64,000 bases of DNA, taken from positions 324,100-388,099 of the forward strand of contig NW_022985198.1 of assembly GCF_010093535.1 (NCBI RefSeq), written 5' to 3'. Shown here piece after piece: positions 20,844 to 33,213 of this stretch. Both the position numbers and the translations under genes were made by a program. Below the pieces are notes generated by a model that was not told the DNA's origin, ran no database searches, and saw only the letters and a list, made by a program, of their open reading frames with translations. Position 1 is the first letter of the stretch; each line of letters begins with the position of its first letter. The DNA is from Lindgomyces ingoldianus. Taxonomy: Eukaryota > Ascomycota > Dothideomycetes > Pleosporales > Lindgomycetaceae.

Positions 20844-23153
20844 GGGAGGTGGTAGTATGTAGGTGTCAGTAGATATATCTAGCAAACTCAATCAGCTAAA
20901 TTTTGGGCTTTCCTTCTAGTCCTTTTGGTGGTGATTTTATGCGTCCCTGTGCACCATGTTTCGGCTCCCTGTCATGGTTTGCAGATCTAGCTTCTCCCCG
21001 TAGGCTGTAGCTTTTCCAGATCGACAGAAGTAACGGGAAAAGTGTTCGGGATTTGGATTATTTAGTCCTGGTCTGAGACAGCCCACTACGCGCTCTGCCG
21101 CTTTATAGATGTTCCACATCATCCAAACCTGCTCCAACTGTTTGCGCCCAGCTTTTTGGTTGATACATACAGCAGCTGCTCACAAGACCCTTGGATGGTC
21201 GGGCTTGTGCAGGGCGCGCAATGCCGCTTCAAGATTCACCGTCGCGTCAAAGGCTGTTCTTGCCTCTAGTTTAACTCTTTCTATTTAACATAGCACTAGT
21301 TTCCTAAGATACCCTAATTAGGTGTTAACTATAACGCCGTAGCTTTAGATAGAGTAAGCTAGACATTCTCACTAGTTATCTATTAAATTATAAAGCCTAC
21401 ATTAGTTTCTTAAAAAATTTTAAGATAAAATTAAGCGCAGTGAAGTCACTAGTTAGATATCTAACTTAGATCTTCTTTAAAAGCTTAATTGTGTCTTCTA
21501 TGCCTTTAAAGCTGAAAAGCAAAGATTAGTAAGCTTCTAGTAATAATTCCTGTTTCTAGAGCCTTCTTCTACTTGCTCTCTTTTGCTTCCTATAATGTCT
21601 AGTCCTCTAGATCCTAACTAGCTTCCTATCTTAATACAGGAGGTGACTGTAATAGCAGCTGGTAAATGCCTGATAACAGTGTTGAATTTAATGAAGAAGA
21701 ACTGTGTCCTCACTACAGAACTAGGTTTTATACAGCAACGCCTCGCTGGCTTAGGTCTAGCTTAGGAGTAGCGCAGAAGATGGGTATAGTGATAGACGAA
21801 TCCTTGAGGAGACTCAGGGGCTCGAGAAAGGATATATATGTATTAGAGCTCTCCGGGGAGAGTCCGAGGCAAGTCTTAGTTAACCGTGACACAGCTTAAG
21901 AAGACTATAAACCTATAAATGTCTTAGCGTGCTCTGTGGTCACAGAATGCGAGGATCTGCGGGAGCCTTCTTTAGCGTCTCCTCTAGATTTTCCTATACT
22001 GCTAAGACAGGTTTAGCGCAAGGTCACATGTCTAGGTTATAATAGGCGTCATAACTAAGGCTGTGCTTGTCCTAAACAGACTTTGTTATTTCCCTAGCAT
22101 CTTTGCTTGCTTTAAGCGACAGCCTAAAATATCCATATACTCATTAGTCGTTACATTCGTAACAGAAGGTTACTAGAGAATGCCCTGGGCAAAGTTTGCT
22201 TAGGATCAATTGTGAAGTCGTTGTTGTAAAAAAAATTCGGCTCCGACTCTCGTATAGTCGCCCACGAAATGCATAGCGTCCTCGAAAGCACACGAAGGAT
22301 ACCCATGACATCGCGAATAGTAGAGTTGAGCCGCTTTCGTGCAGCAAAGCAATTACTCCATCCCATTGCACAACACAAAAGCAAAAGTCAGTTCCAAGCC
22401 TCCCGTAATACATCTCGCACCCTTAGACGATAAAGCGTTATGATATCAAGGAGTGTTGGAAGAGTTCCTATACCCACGCTTTCGTATTCAAGGTACGCGA
22501 ACCCTCCTAACCCGATTCGGTAACACATTCCACGCCACCCAACGACACTCATTCATCTGAGACAGCTCCAGGAACCTTATTTCATCCACTTCTAGGGTTG
22601 CGATAGGTTACGGTTATGGACAGGTTGCAGAGGCATTCCCTCCCTCACTATTCCAGCCCAGTGCCGGGATCTGCCGCTCCCAATCATGCATGCCAAAGCT
22701 GGAGAACTCATGCAAGCCCGTGCATGCTGCAAAATGCGTGTTTCTCATCACCCTCGGCCAAGATGTTTGCTGCTTGCTGTGCAGCTCGCACTGCAGCTCG
22801 ACCGGGGCCAAATACTCCGCGACCAGAACTGAACTGATCGTCGGTTCTGTGCTCCACATTCCGCATCTCTTAAGGCTGAGGACAGCAAGGGTTGTTAACT
22901 GTCACAAAAATAAGTCTCAAGGCCCTTTCAGCCTGGACTACAATTTTTCAAGGATGAAGAACAAGGTAGGTTATACGAAACGCCTTTGCTCAGGCCAAGT
23001 ACAGGGCTCTGAAATTTTACTTGAAATGCGGCCGTCTTAGCTACTGCCAAGTCGGGTTATCGTAGAACAAGCAACTCCGCTTGTAAAATGCTAACAAAGA
23101 AACCACCCAAGGCCTTACCCAGGATTATTAGCTTGTGAGAGGGTTTCGAAGTT
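20844..23153. other. Gene-poor stretch with a second AT-rich patch
   Basis: Between the SDR and the rhodopsin-like gene. Part of it (about 21270-22135) is AT-rich with TA-dense sequence like the first 18 kb and is probably a small RIP-mutated repeat remnant. A 77-codon frame at 21666-21899 lies in it but resembles nothing I know. The rest holds only short overlapping frames without support. Confidence 0.45.
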
Positions 23154-24446
23154 TCAAACCCGAGTATCAGCAATTGGGGAGTAAATGCGTTCCTCACTTC
23201 CACCGCGCTCACTATCGATATTGGATTCCTTCCGTAACAGCACCCTCGGCTCGTTCATTGGATTCGTAATTGGCATCATGTCAAATTCTTCATTCGGAGT
23301 ATTCGTCGTGGCCTGTGATCGATCGCTAGAGCTGCCGCCGATATATTTCGCAGATGTCTTTTGTCCAGATTTGCTGCCACTCTTGTCGCGACTGTGATAC
23401 TTGTAGCCCGCAGTCCCGCGAGTGCGCTCTCGCTGAGCTTTGAAGAAAAGCGCTTTGAGGGAGGGGATAGATGCACACCAGATGCCAATGTTGACTTCGA
23501 TCATACTCCAGATGTTGATGGGGACACTGTCGTAGAAGGGGTCTTTTGACTCCGTGTAAATGCGAATCGAGTGGAGTCGGACGATAGAGGCAATACAACT
23601 AAAGATACCGAGACCGAACACGAAAATGAGAGCAGCTTTTTCGCGCCCTGGTCGCTGAATAGACATGAGCGTCTTGACTGGCAGGGCAAGGATCCAGATG
23701 TCCGTGACAATATTGAACGAGGAAGTGACTGCGCTAGGATTAGCAGGCACTGAAGGATGGTTGTGGAGTACATACAATAGAAGAAAGCAGTGGTGTTGAT
23801 GCAGTGCCCATTGACTAAGCCGGTAAAATCCCACATCTTGTGAAGAGGGATGCACTGTGTGAGACAGCAGATGACGCAAATCGCAACAAACACTGTCAGT
23901 AACCAGATGGTGAGCTTGCAGCCGCGTTCAAAGCTTTTCTCAACCGCTAGATCGAGATATCAGAACTTGGTTCTTCGACCCGAAGGAAGGTTCAATACCG
24001 ATGCGAAGATAGAAAAACAGAATAGAGGTCTTTATAGCGTAGACGACGATGTAGTAGATGATTTCGATTCCAAGCGTGGTTGTAATCATGTTCGTCATTT
24101 GCGACAGCTTCAATTCATTGCCACTGTACCCCATCCCGTTTTCGCGAAGAACGTATATGCAAGCGAGATATCCAATTGTGAAGATCTAATTGTGTTAGTG
24201 ATGAGCTTTTGACCACATTATAAGCGCATGCCAATGCCACCAGCATCATCCAGTCGTCCTTTCCAAAGTTACGAACAATGATCTGTCGTGAATAGAATCG
24301 AAGTGCTACGATGATGACTAGTAGTGTGTTAGTTTGGCTCATTGAATGGCTCGTTGGTAGGGAGGAAATTTACCCGACACAGCAGTCATCGCTGTTGCAA
24401 CCCCAGTGCAAGAGTCTTGTCGAGCCTGCTCGTCGGCACGATCCAT
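23154..24446 (-). CDS. Fungal rhodopsin-like (SAT4/PTH11-type) seven-helix membrane protein
   Basis: Predicted integral plasma-membrane protein of about 360 residues. Five exons (24446-24374, 24317-24241, 24185-23999, 23946-23776, 23728-23154) join in frame over introns of 47-56 bp. The family pattern is visible: an N-terminal helix ending VIIVALRFYSRQ, then FGKDDWMM, a long helix around SQMTNMI...YAIKTSILFFYLRI, the extracellular Cys-bearing segment with CLTQCIPLHKMWDF, the FNIVTDIWILALP helix, the FGLGIFSCIASIVRL helix and WSMIEVNIGIWCASIPSLKALF. A soluble Ser/Arg-rich tail of about 110 residues follows. The donor of the second intron is uncertain (a 31-bp alternative gives the same frame). 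The fourth acceptor is the second AG (GCGCAG); the first would break the frame. Members are putative surface sensors, and no ligand can be inferred. Confidence 0.85.
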
Positions 24447-27400
24447 GGTGTTGGCCGTAAGGTGTAGTTCAAGATGGAGTTAGGTAAAGCGAAGCAATAG
24501 AGCGCGGTGAAGCTGATAGACTACTAGGGAGTACCGACAACCTTTTAAAGATGCAAGACTATACCAAGAGGTGGGTCCTACGGTGTTCGGTACGCTGGGG
24601 CTGGTACCGTTTCATGGCATGATGTCCTGAAGTTGCTTGCCACCAGAAAATGGTGGATATCTCCGCTCATAACTCAGGTACTAGACCAACGAGCTGTTCC
24701 CTGCAGGGACGACACATTAGCTGGTTGAACTATTCCGTACTCTGCATGAACCGAAACTTTATATTTGCGAACCTCACAGCTAGTTCATGGTCCATAGGGC
24801 TAGCTTGTCAAGGTTGCCAAGATCATCAAGTGACAAACGTGCATTGCATGCAAATGGCCAATGGGATGAAGTCTGGGTCTCGATCCGGAACTAATGTGTA
24901 AATCTTGGTGACCATTGTTGGGGAGCTTAGTATCCGAACCTGCCGGTAAATAATGTTCAACCGTTTGACTGGAGTTGGAGGCGTTCAAAAGCCTGATCGT
25001 GTTTTGGGGGAGTTACGCACCCACTGCAACTCTACAGTTTGAGAGTTGAGAGGGTCTGTTGTTTTGCAGGTAATGCAAATTAGCCTAAACCGCACATCAA
25101 TGCAAGTCAACGTGGGTAGCAACTAATGACAGTGTCGGATTCGTATTTCCCCATAACACGTGTCTGTTATTCTGTACGTCAACAAACATTGGCCGGGTAC
25201 TCAGGTTGCCATCATTGTCACTCCTTGACTGGCGGAACTTTGTTGAAGCACACTGAAAAGTTTGGTGCTAGTTGACAGCGGAGGCGATTCCGCGTACTCT
25301 GAAAATTGCAATAGCGGACATGTTATAACCGAGCTAGGTGGCTGTTTGCTCTGGACCCGAAGTTCGGTTTGGATAGCACTTGGCACTAACGAGTGGTCGG
25401 AAGATTCAGAACGCCCGCATAAATGAGGCAAAACAGCTGACACTGGAGGGGGAGATAACGTGCTGGTGATAGCGGCGCAAACAAGCGGATGAACGCAATT
25501 CCAAGCAACAGGAAGTAGCGATACGAAGAGGCTGTTGGAGATCTCGTGAATGATCACCCAAACATTTGGACAATCGCATCATGATGGGCTTCGGCCTTGC
25601 ATGTCGCAATTGCAGCTGAACCTTCGGCTACACTGGTTTGATACTTAGTATGCGGAGATATTGCTCGGATGGGAATTCGAGGACCTCAGTAATGTGGGGC
25701 CTGTACCTCGAGTCAGGCATTGCGAACGTTGGGTGACCGTGACACTGTAAGCACCTTGACACCAAATCTGATGACGACCTTGAGCCTCGCTTAACAGATG
25801 GATTAAAATTGAGTTCGGAATTTGGCGGTGAAACTTGTTCTATCATCCTCTCTTTTACGAGTGGATATGCGAAACCCGAGGATGTCGATGTAAGGATTGT
25901 AGAATGATCGGTGAAATGTTGGTCAAGCCAACGGCACGCAATACCGCGAATCTCGATTCTGGAAGTAGGGGTCTGCGAGCTAAGAGGACCGAGACTCAGT
26001 CCGGAAAATCTGATCTTTTCCCCCCAGTGGATAACGTGTGTGGCTCGTCTGATGACAGGCCAAATGTTGGTTCCCCACATCCTGCAGTACATAAGAGGGT
26101 AAAAAGAGCGACGGAACCCCCTCTGGGAATCAGGACACGCCATGAGTGACGCGTGTTCATCCAGCAACGCCATTGGTCCTAGAGAGCACCCTTCCTATGG
26201 TTTATTCTAAGGCGGGGGAATACTATTAAGCGGACGCAGCTCCGCACCGGGCCGCGCTCATGGAGAAAGGCGAGGATGAGAGGGGAATAGCCAGACGCAG
26301 GGACAGCTACCTCATCGATGAGTGTCTACTAGGATGATTTTTTTACTAAGACGGGATCAAGTCAGCAGGCTCTTGAAGTTGAGAGGATCAGCAAAGAGCA
26401 AATGAGGATGTGAGGTACGTACAGTAGTTTGCCTGCATCGGATGCTATGTCATGCATACTCCTCGGTTGACTCTGATTACCTCGCCGAATTCTTACGAAG
26501 ATGTTAAGGCAGTTGGTGGTGCATTGTCGTACTTTTACCGTACGTTGAACGTGTCATCTCGAAAGGAGCGACCTCAAAAGAAGGCTGGCCGTTTCCTGAT
26601 CATCAACCATTAACCAGGCATCTGGGACAAAATGCCTTCGTGAACGTCCCGCGCCGTTGCAAAATTCCGATGGATGTGCTTAGATACCTGTCCCTCATCC
26701 TTCAGCCTAAAATAGGGAAGACGAGAGTTTCGTAACATCCCAACCTCCTAACCCTAATTCGGAAGGAAGTGTCCTAAAAGCAGTCTTCCAGTGCCCAAAG
26801 CGACGATGAGTTCCGTTCTCGCGCGAAATACAAGGATATGAACTTCGAGACTGGGAGGAAAGATTTGACGTTGGATTAAGGTTGAATATGTGGGGGATGT
26901 GACGGTGGGATTTCTGTCGTGTTTAAGGATGGTGGATTGGTGTGTGTTGCTTTTCTCGGTGAATTATAGGGTTGTTATACTTTTCCTTCTTAATAACGGT
27001 GGAAAGTGCTCTCCCCCTTCTTCCATTTCAAGGATACTTCACGAAGACCTCGGACTCGAGATCTATCACATGTCCCCTCAATCGTTTCCAACGCAACACA
27101 ACCGCAAAAATCCCCAGCCAACCCAGGCCCGCAAAACACCTCCTAAAAAGGTCTGCGTCTATGCAAAAATCATCCGATCACCACCCAGCGCACTGGGACC
27201 CAGTCGGTCCGGCAGCGGGCGGCACGCGAAGTTGCCTTAAACGGCAGTTCATGAAAATCTGTAGAAAGCAGACAGCTTGGGACAGCGGGAAGGTACATCT
27301 TGATTGGTTATGTGGGTTGCGTTACACTTCTCCTGTGGGAGATTGACCGTGGATGTGGGAATTAAGAAATACAAGGAGTCTCTTTTTTTTTGGACTGGGG

Positions 27401-27801
27401 ATTGTGGGCTGGGTTACCTTGACTTTGCGCAATCATGCGAGAAGAATTGTGCTTGCTTGGCCCATGATGTTTACATTGAGTGAGTAAAGGAGGTTTTGGT
27501 AAAGTGGAACGTTCTAATTCCTAGACATGGGGATTGAAAGAACACATTTCATCATCATGTCAGCATGGTTTAAAAAAAATGACAAGAGGGGAAAGTCAGC
27601 GAACGCCTTGCAATGCCAGATCATACGGTGTGCTGCTTGCCGTACCCATACCACCATGCCAATGCAAAAAAAAAAAAAAAAAAGAAACAGGGCGTCAACT
27701 ACCAAGCCCGCTTTAATAGAAGCGTGAAAGCACGCGAAGAATCAATATGTCCAAAATCCATTCAAGAGCAAAAGACTGCGAAAACAAAAATCTAGGAGTC
27801 T
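24447..27801. other. 3.3-kb intergenic stretch, no gene recognised
   Basis: Many short frames occur on both strands, the longest 181 codons at 25628-26173 (minus), but none shows a domain, a splice pattern that extends it or a family resemblance. A run of 18 A lies at 27666-27683. Confidence 0.4.
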
Positions 27802-29079
27802 CTAGGCTTTCACGAATGCTGCACCAGGTCAGCTTGTTATGTTACAGTCGAGTGAAGGAGGGGCGTGACTCACTAGCATCGATTTGAATGACTTGTGGCA
27901 AGGTCAATTTGACCTTGTTCCGGTAAAGCGCCCTTTGGCTCGTCTGCAGCGGAGTGCCCTCAAAGTACACCGTCTTCAGCTCCTCCTTGTCCCTCAATTC
28001 TTTCTCTACCTCTTCAAAGCTGCTGAACTTGCAGTAGCTTGCCCAGAATTCCTCCAGCTTTTTGAGCTGAGAGAGCCCAGTGAGGTGCTCGATTGGGTTG
28101 CTGCTTATGTCCATGACTCGAAGCTGGGTATTGGACTCGAGTCCCGACAGGTCTGTGAGCGCATTGTGTGATATGTGTAGTTCTTCCAAGTTCTTGAGGT
28201 TGGAAAGACCGGTGATGGCAGTGAGTCGATTCGATTGAATGGAGAGAATTTTGAGGTTGCTCAGCGTGTCGAGGCCCTTGATCTCGGTGATTCGGTTCTT
28301 CCCTAACCACAGTTCCTCCAGAGCCGTCAAGGTTTCAAGGTTCTCTATTGACTACAGCAAAGTAAGTTTTATTGTCCAGAACACGCAACAATGGACCTAC
28401 GCGTATCCTGTTCGCGCCCAGTTCCAGCTCCCGGAGATGGCTTAGCCCGTCCAAGCCTTCTATTGCACTGATTTTGTTCTGTACGAAGTACAACTCTCGC
28501 AGTTTCGTAAGGTGATTGAGACGCTTGATATGCTTGATTTTGTTGAACGATAGATCGAGCAAGGTCAGCTCAGTGAAGGCATCAAAGCCCTTGATGTGTG
28601 CGATTAAATTGTCATAAAAATCGATTTCGTGTAGCGTGGGTGCAAGTGATTCTGGGAGCTCAACGTGCGATATTTGGTTTTGACGTAAACAAAGACGCTG
28701 TAATGTGTTAGCAAGGTAATTCGTAAAGCATAAGGATGCATACTTGAAGATTCTTGAACCTCTCTAGTCTCAGGGCTGGGATGCTTGAGACCTTGCAGTG
28801 GATCAAGTCAATATCCTCATCGTCCTCGTTGACGTCGTCCAGCAAATCTTCGTCGGCGGCTAGCTGCTCGGGAGGGGGACCCTCATCCTCAGACATCTCT
28901 GGCTCGCTCTGAGCATCCGCATCTGCTGTCAGTGCATTCTTGTCTAGCCTCAATTTCCCGTCCCAGCCTTTGCTGTCCCTCGGTTTGTGGTCCTTGCCCT
29001 CATGATCGCGCGCTTCGTTGCTGTCGTTTGTTGCTGCGGGGTCGAGCTCGACATGCGGGGCAGATTCCGAGCCGGCCAT
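27802..29079 (-). CDS. sds22: Protein phosphatase 1 regulatory subunit Sds22
   Basis: Leucine-rich-repeat protein that binds the PP1 catalytic subunit and governs its nuclear function in mitosis. Four exons (29079-28744, 28697-28401, 28351-27874, 27818-27802) encode 375 residues. Residues 1-~100 are acidic and low in complexity. Then come about eleven SDS22-type 22-residue repeats, recognisable as LxxLxxLxxLxLxxNxI (for example LTLLDLSFNKIKHI and LEELWLGKNRITEI), and an LRR cap ending LPQVIQIDATFVKA. The cap is completed only by a 17-nt last exon after a 55-bp GTGAGT...GTGCAG intron; reading through the intron gives an unrelated tail. Start: the ATG at 29079 (MAGSES) is preferred over an in-frame one 14 codons upstream because the extra residues look like leader sequence. 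Confidence 0.93.
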
Positions 29080-30268
29080 GGTGGTGTTGGTGCAGTAGCC
29101 GGGCCTGTAGCGTAAAGGCAATGGTTCAGACGGCGGTCGAGAAGGAGAGAGTGGAAAAGGGAGACGTTACAGAGACAAGGAGGAGTTGGTGTTGGTGTCG
29201 GTGGATGCTGCAGTGGTGAAATGATTATGCACGGAAGTCGGTGAAAGGCAGCCACGGTTGTGAAATTTGTGCAAGGATCGTGAGCTATGGGGTGATTATC
29301 GTCGTCGAGCTGTGCCTCAAGTAACCCTCCGACCAGGAAAGATTCAATAGAAGCCGTGTTTTGAATTTTGAAGAAGCTTGGAAAAGCATGCTTCTGCGCG
29401 ATGAGCTTAGCTCTCGCGCGTCACAGTTCCGCGTTTTATTTCGTCTTGGCACCCGGCATCATCGACCAAGATTCATCTTCTCTAACACTCTAATATCCAT
29501 TCTCCCCTCTTCTAGCCGTATGGACATTCGGCAGCAGGCATTATATCACGGCTGGCCAAGACACATCCTTCTGGAAGTAGAGCAGCATGTTCTCGATGTC
29601 CTTTCCTACCTTCTAGCCTGCTATTGTTGCTCATTCACAGTTTTCGTTCCACAGCGTCATTTCTCCTCCTATGCTCGTACAGTTTCTTGTCCACTACAAG
29701 TAGCATCCAAGTACTAGTCAAAACTGGCGATATGTTTCGATTTTTGCTCCTCGTGTCATGTTTAGTGCCCCGAACATCCTTCGCCTCTCAGCTGCCTCAA
29801 TCTCGGCTGAGAGCAAAGTCTGCTTTCAAAGCGGGCTTCATCGCAACGGCCAAATTGCGCAGTATCTGGTGTATACAGCAATCTTTACGAAGACCGAACG
29901 ATTGTCGTTTGTAATGAGAGTCACTTGCTCGAAGAACGTGTAGCCTTGACATGATTGCCGCGATAGTCAATGTTTTTAACTCTTGGTCAGCACCACCTTA
30001 CAGATGTCATGTAACTACACCTGCAACTCTGTCAGCTATATATTCATGCCGAAGGACCCACAAAAACCTGCGATCATGCTGAAGAAGGGAGTTGCAGGGT
30101 GCTGCGACAATGTACCATCTAGCGATGAGGCTTGCCCCTTAGGTAACAGGCACTCAAGCAATCGCATATAACAGCTTGGATTCAAACGCAGTCGTAATTT
30201 TCCTGGTCCAGCGGATCCCGTCGAAACAACTTGCTTTAAATTTGCCTTCCTCATTCTGCGCAAATCCA
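29080..30268. other. Intergenic between sds22 and the hydrolase pseudogene
   Basis: Holds the sds22 promoter at its left end. The rest has short unsupported frames on both strands, and I see no regulatory motif I would name. Confidence 0.35.
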
Positions 30269-31492
30269 ATGACGCCCTCCAAGCCCACAATGCTTCGTCT
30301 AAGCTCAGAAGAAAGCTTTCACTTCGAACTCCTTCGAACACTAGCTCACTCCCACTATGGGGGCGCTGATGTCGGCGAAGTGCTACCTACTGCCTCCGAA
30401 ATCACACCTAGAGACTTTGAATCTTACTACGCTACTTAGATCAAACGCACCGAATGGGTCCTCTCTCAAGCGGAGAAGTCGACAAATCTAGTCTCTATTC
30501 GAGAGGTAATGTATCGTGCCTGCACATACTTTCGCAGTGACGACCTCTTCCTTCATGACAATTGGAACGATCGAAGAATCATGTACTGTTGGGAGAAGCA
30601 GATGTATTGTTTTAACAGAGCGATGAAGCTTCTGTCTATTCCAGGAGAGAGGCTAAGAGCACCGGCAGAAGGGTTCGAAGTACCTATCTTATTCTTCCCT
30701 ACGTCCCAAATTTTGGACGAGAAGTGGCCAACTATCACCATGGGCAACGGGTTTGACCAGTCCATGGAAGAGATGTAACAAGAACATGGCGTTGTGGCAC
30801 TTGAGCGTCGCTACAACGTCTGCTGCTATGGTGGCCCTGGTCAACCAGACGTGAGACGGTATCAGAACTTTGGAGTCACTCACAAGTTGGAGAAAGTGGT
30901 GACACCAGTACTTGATCACCTTGCCACTCAGTCGAATGTCGACATGAGCAAGATCGGGCTAGTCGGGAACTCCATGCATGGACTCACCGCCGCAAGAGCT
31001 GCCTCCGAACACAGAATAGCGGCTGTCATGAGCATTGACGGTATCTATGACTTCGCTGCTGCTCCAACACTAAACCCGGAGCTTCTGACAAGGCTGCTCG
31101 CGCTCACAGATAATGATGCACTCCAAGCCTGGTATAGGGACATTTCGGCTCCCACCGGCCTTCGCTAAGCAGTAACTCATCGGATCTGGTCCTTTATAGT
31201 CAAGACACCAACCGAGTTCATGTACTTGGTGAAGAACTACATATTGGAAGGAATTGCTGATCAGATTCAATGTCCAGTATTTGTTGGGAACGCAGCACGA
31301 GACATGTTCATGAAAGTCTATCCGGAGGCAATGAGGGATGCTCTGGGAGACAATGCAACGCATGTGCTTTTTTACTAAGGTGCTGCAAGCGTGCACTATC
31401 ATAAGGGTGCTTGGGACTTGAAACTGAAGTTTGTTCAGGATTGCTGCCTCATACATATATATACGCTCGTCGAATCCAATTTTTGGTTATGA
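30269..31492 (+). pseudogene. Alpha/beta-hydrolase pseudogene (FrsA/Ayg1-like fold) with four in-frame stops
   Basis: A single reading frame runs for about 400 codons and is broken only by stops at 30437 (TAG), 30776, 31166 and 31376 (TAA). Between them lie the landmarks of an alpha/beta hydrolase of the type that includes the pigment-pathway hydrolase Ayg1 and bacterial FrsA: a helical N-terminal part with YRACTYFRSDDLFLH, the strand ITMGNGFDQSMEE, the block YGGPGQPD, the nucleophile elbow GNSMHG with Ser at 30971-30973, and a late His in SVHYH (31394-31402). Each stop is one C-to-T step from a Gln codon (CAA or CAG), in the CpA context favoured by RIP. No frameshift is needed. The neighbours do not suggest a pigment cluster. 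The ancestral substrate is unknown. Confidence 0.85.
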
Positions 31493-33213
31493 TTCAAGCG
31501 GACTATTTTCCCTTTGCAAGGTATTGGAAAAAGATCTCCATCAAGAGCCAATGTGTGTCATCCTTTCCAAGGACGTGACAATACGAACCAGGAATGTCTC
31601 TCATGGCTGAATCATTCCTTTCACTCAAACAGTTGACATAAAAGCCTAACTTTACTCCAACCACAATATGGGTCTATCATATCCACGCTTCTCGATCCAC
31701 TGACAACCACTCTCCTTCCTTATCTTATTCTCGCCCTCAATACGAGTCGCTATCGACGCGCAACCCTCTGGTAACACCACGACACCCTTTCATAGAGCAA
31801 TATTCGACCCCATGACGTTCCATACATGGAACGCTGTAGGGATCGGCACTTGAGAGGATGACTTTCAGTGTAACGGGCCGCTTCATGAGCCAAACCTATG
31901 AATGGTACTAGTCATGCAACTCCTCCCATCTAGCATGTGACAGTGTTGACTCCACAACTCGACCCAGGGCTCTGGCTTTCCAAACACGACAGTGGTCATG
32001 TCAAAGTCGTTGCGACTTTAAGGGGAAGAGGGATCGAAGGAACTCCTGCAAGGTCCAAGACATGATGGGATCATGGATGATTAAGAGCCAGGATCCAGCG
32101 GCAGAAGTGCTTTTGCAGGCTGGGATGAAGAGTAGCGAGACATGGGCGGGGACGGCTGATGTGCTTCGTGATAGGTTCCTTGTGCAGATGTGCTAAGATG
32201 TTAACCGCCCGTCGCACGGGCAAAGCGGCGTGTGGCTGCACAAAAACGGCCACAAAGAACGGAAGCTTCCAAGACGCGCATGAAGTTGAATATAGATTTG
32301 CATCCAGACGGGGGTAGGGGGGGAGGCAGTTTGCGGTTCTTGAAAAAGAAAGTCGAAGCATTCGAGTTGCGGAAGGGAGTCTGCTGCTACCAGGCCCACC
32401 ACAGGCGATTGCATACCCTCGTGTGACTGCATTCATCAACGAGCGCATGCACCGCATCCCAATTGGCCCTGCGCTTGTAAACCCACTCGCCCAGCTGGAA
32501 GAGTGGTGGTTGAAGTTGAGGAGGACATGTCCAGGCCTGGCCGGCGCATCACGACCAGCAGCTTGCTAATACGAACGCGTGCTAGTCGCAAGCCAAGAGG
32601 ACGAGGCAGTGGATTAATTCACGGGTGGCCCTCAGAACTGGTCTTTTACGAGAGCACTGCCAGTGCCAACGAAGCTGCGTGCTCGGCGACCTTCCGACCG
32701 ACTTCTGCTCGCATTCACATTCACATTCACATTCACAGTCCCGTTTGCGACGCATCCCACCCTTGAACATCTACGCATCTCCCAGAGGCGAGCGTGGTGT
32801 TGCTGCTGACAGCAGCAGCAAAAGTGAAGGCGGCGTGCTCATTTCCGCCAGCGCCTTAGGCGAGGAACCAGCCTCATCTAACGCTACGACCAGTCGCGAG
32901 CTCCCCCCTACATCTGCACCTCCTCCCACAGCAACCGCTCGAGGACGCTCGCTCGCACTCCTACCCACGCCGCGCCCTCTGCAACTGCCTCCTCCATCTC
33001 GCGCGACTCCGAATACATCCCCTGCGTCCTGTCAATTGCCGCGTCTCGGGAAATCGAAGAAAGTCCGCTCTGCGCCGCGCCGGAACATCGATCCTCCATC
33101 CTCCACGAGGCAACTCCACCACGCGACAACGCGAGGAGCAATCGGCATCGAATACATTGCAAATCACGGCTGCGCCAGCTCCAGCGCCTTGAATAGGCAC
33201 CCATAGCTCAACC
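31493..33213. other. Intergenic and probable long 5' leader of the phosphatase gene
   Basis: The first kilobase has only short unsupported frames. From about 32500 the sequence is C- and T-rich on the plus strand and probably holds the promoter and leader of the gene at 33214. It includes about four copies of the hexamer CATTCA at 32712-32736. Confidence 0.4.

Noticed and set aside
19923..24446. Biosynthetic gene cluster from the SDR and membrane protein, with the hydrolase pseudogene
   Set aside because: Genes are kilobases apart with no synthase or transporter; common families only.
25628..26173. 181-codon minus-strand frame
   Set aside because: No recognisable motif, no splice extension, surrounded by similar random frames.
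32625..33206. 193-codon frame before the phosphatase gene
   Set aside because: Low-complexity Ser/Pro/Arg product through a C- and T-rich leader; overlapped by frames in other phases, no homology seen.
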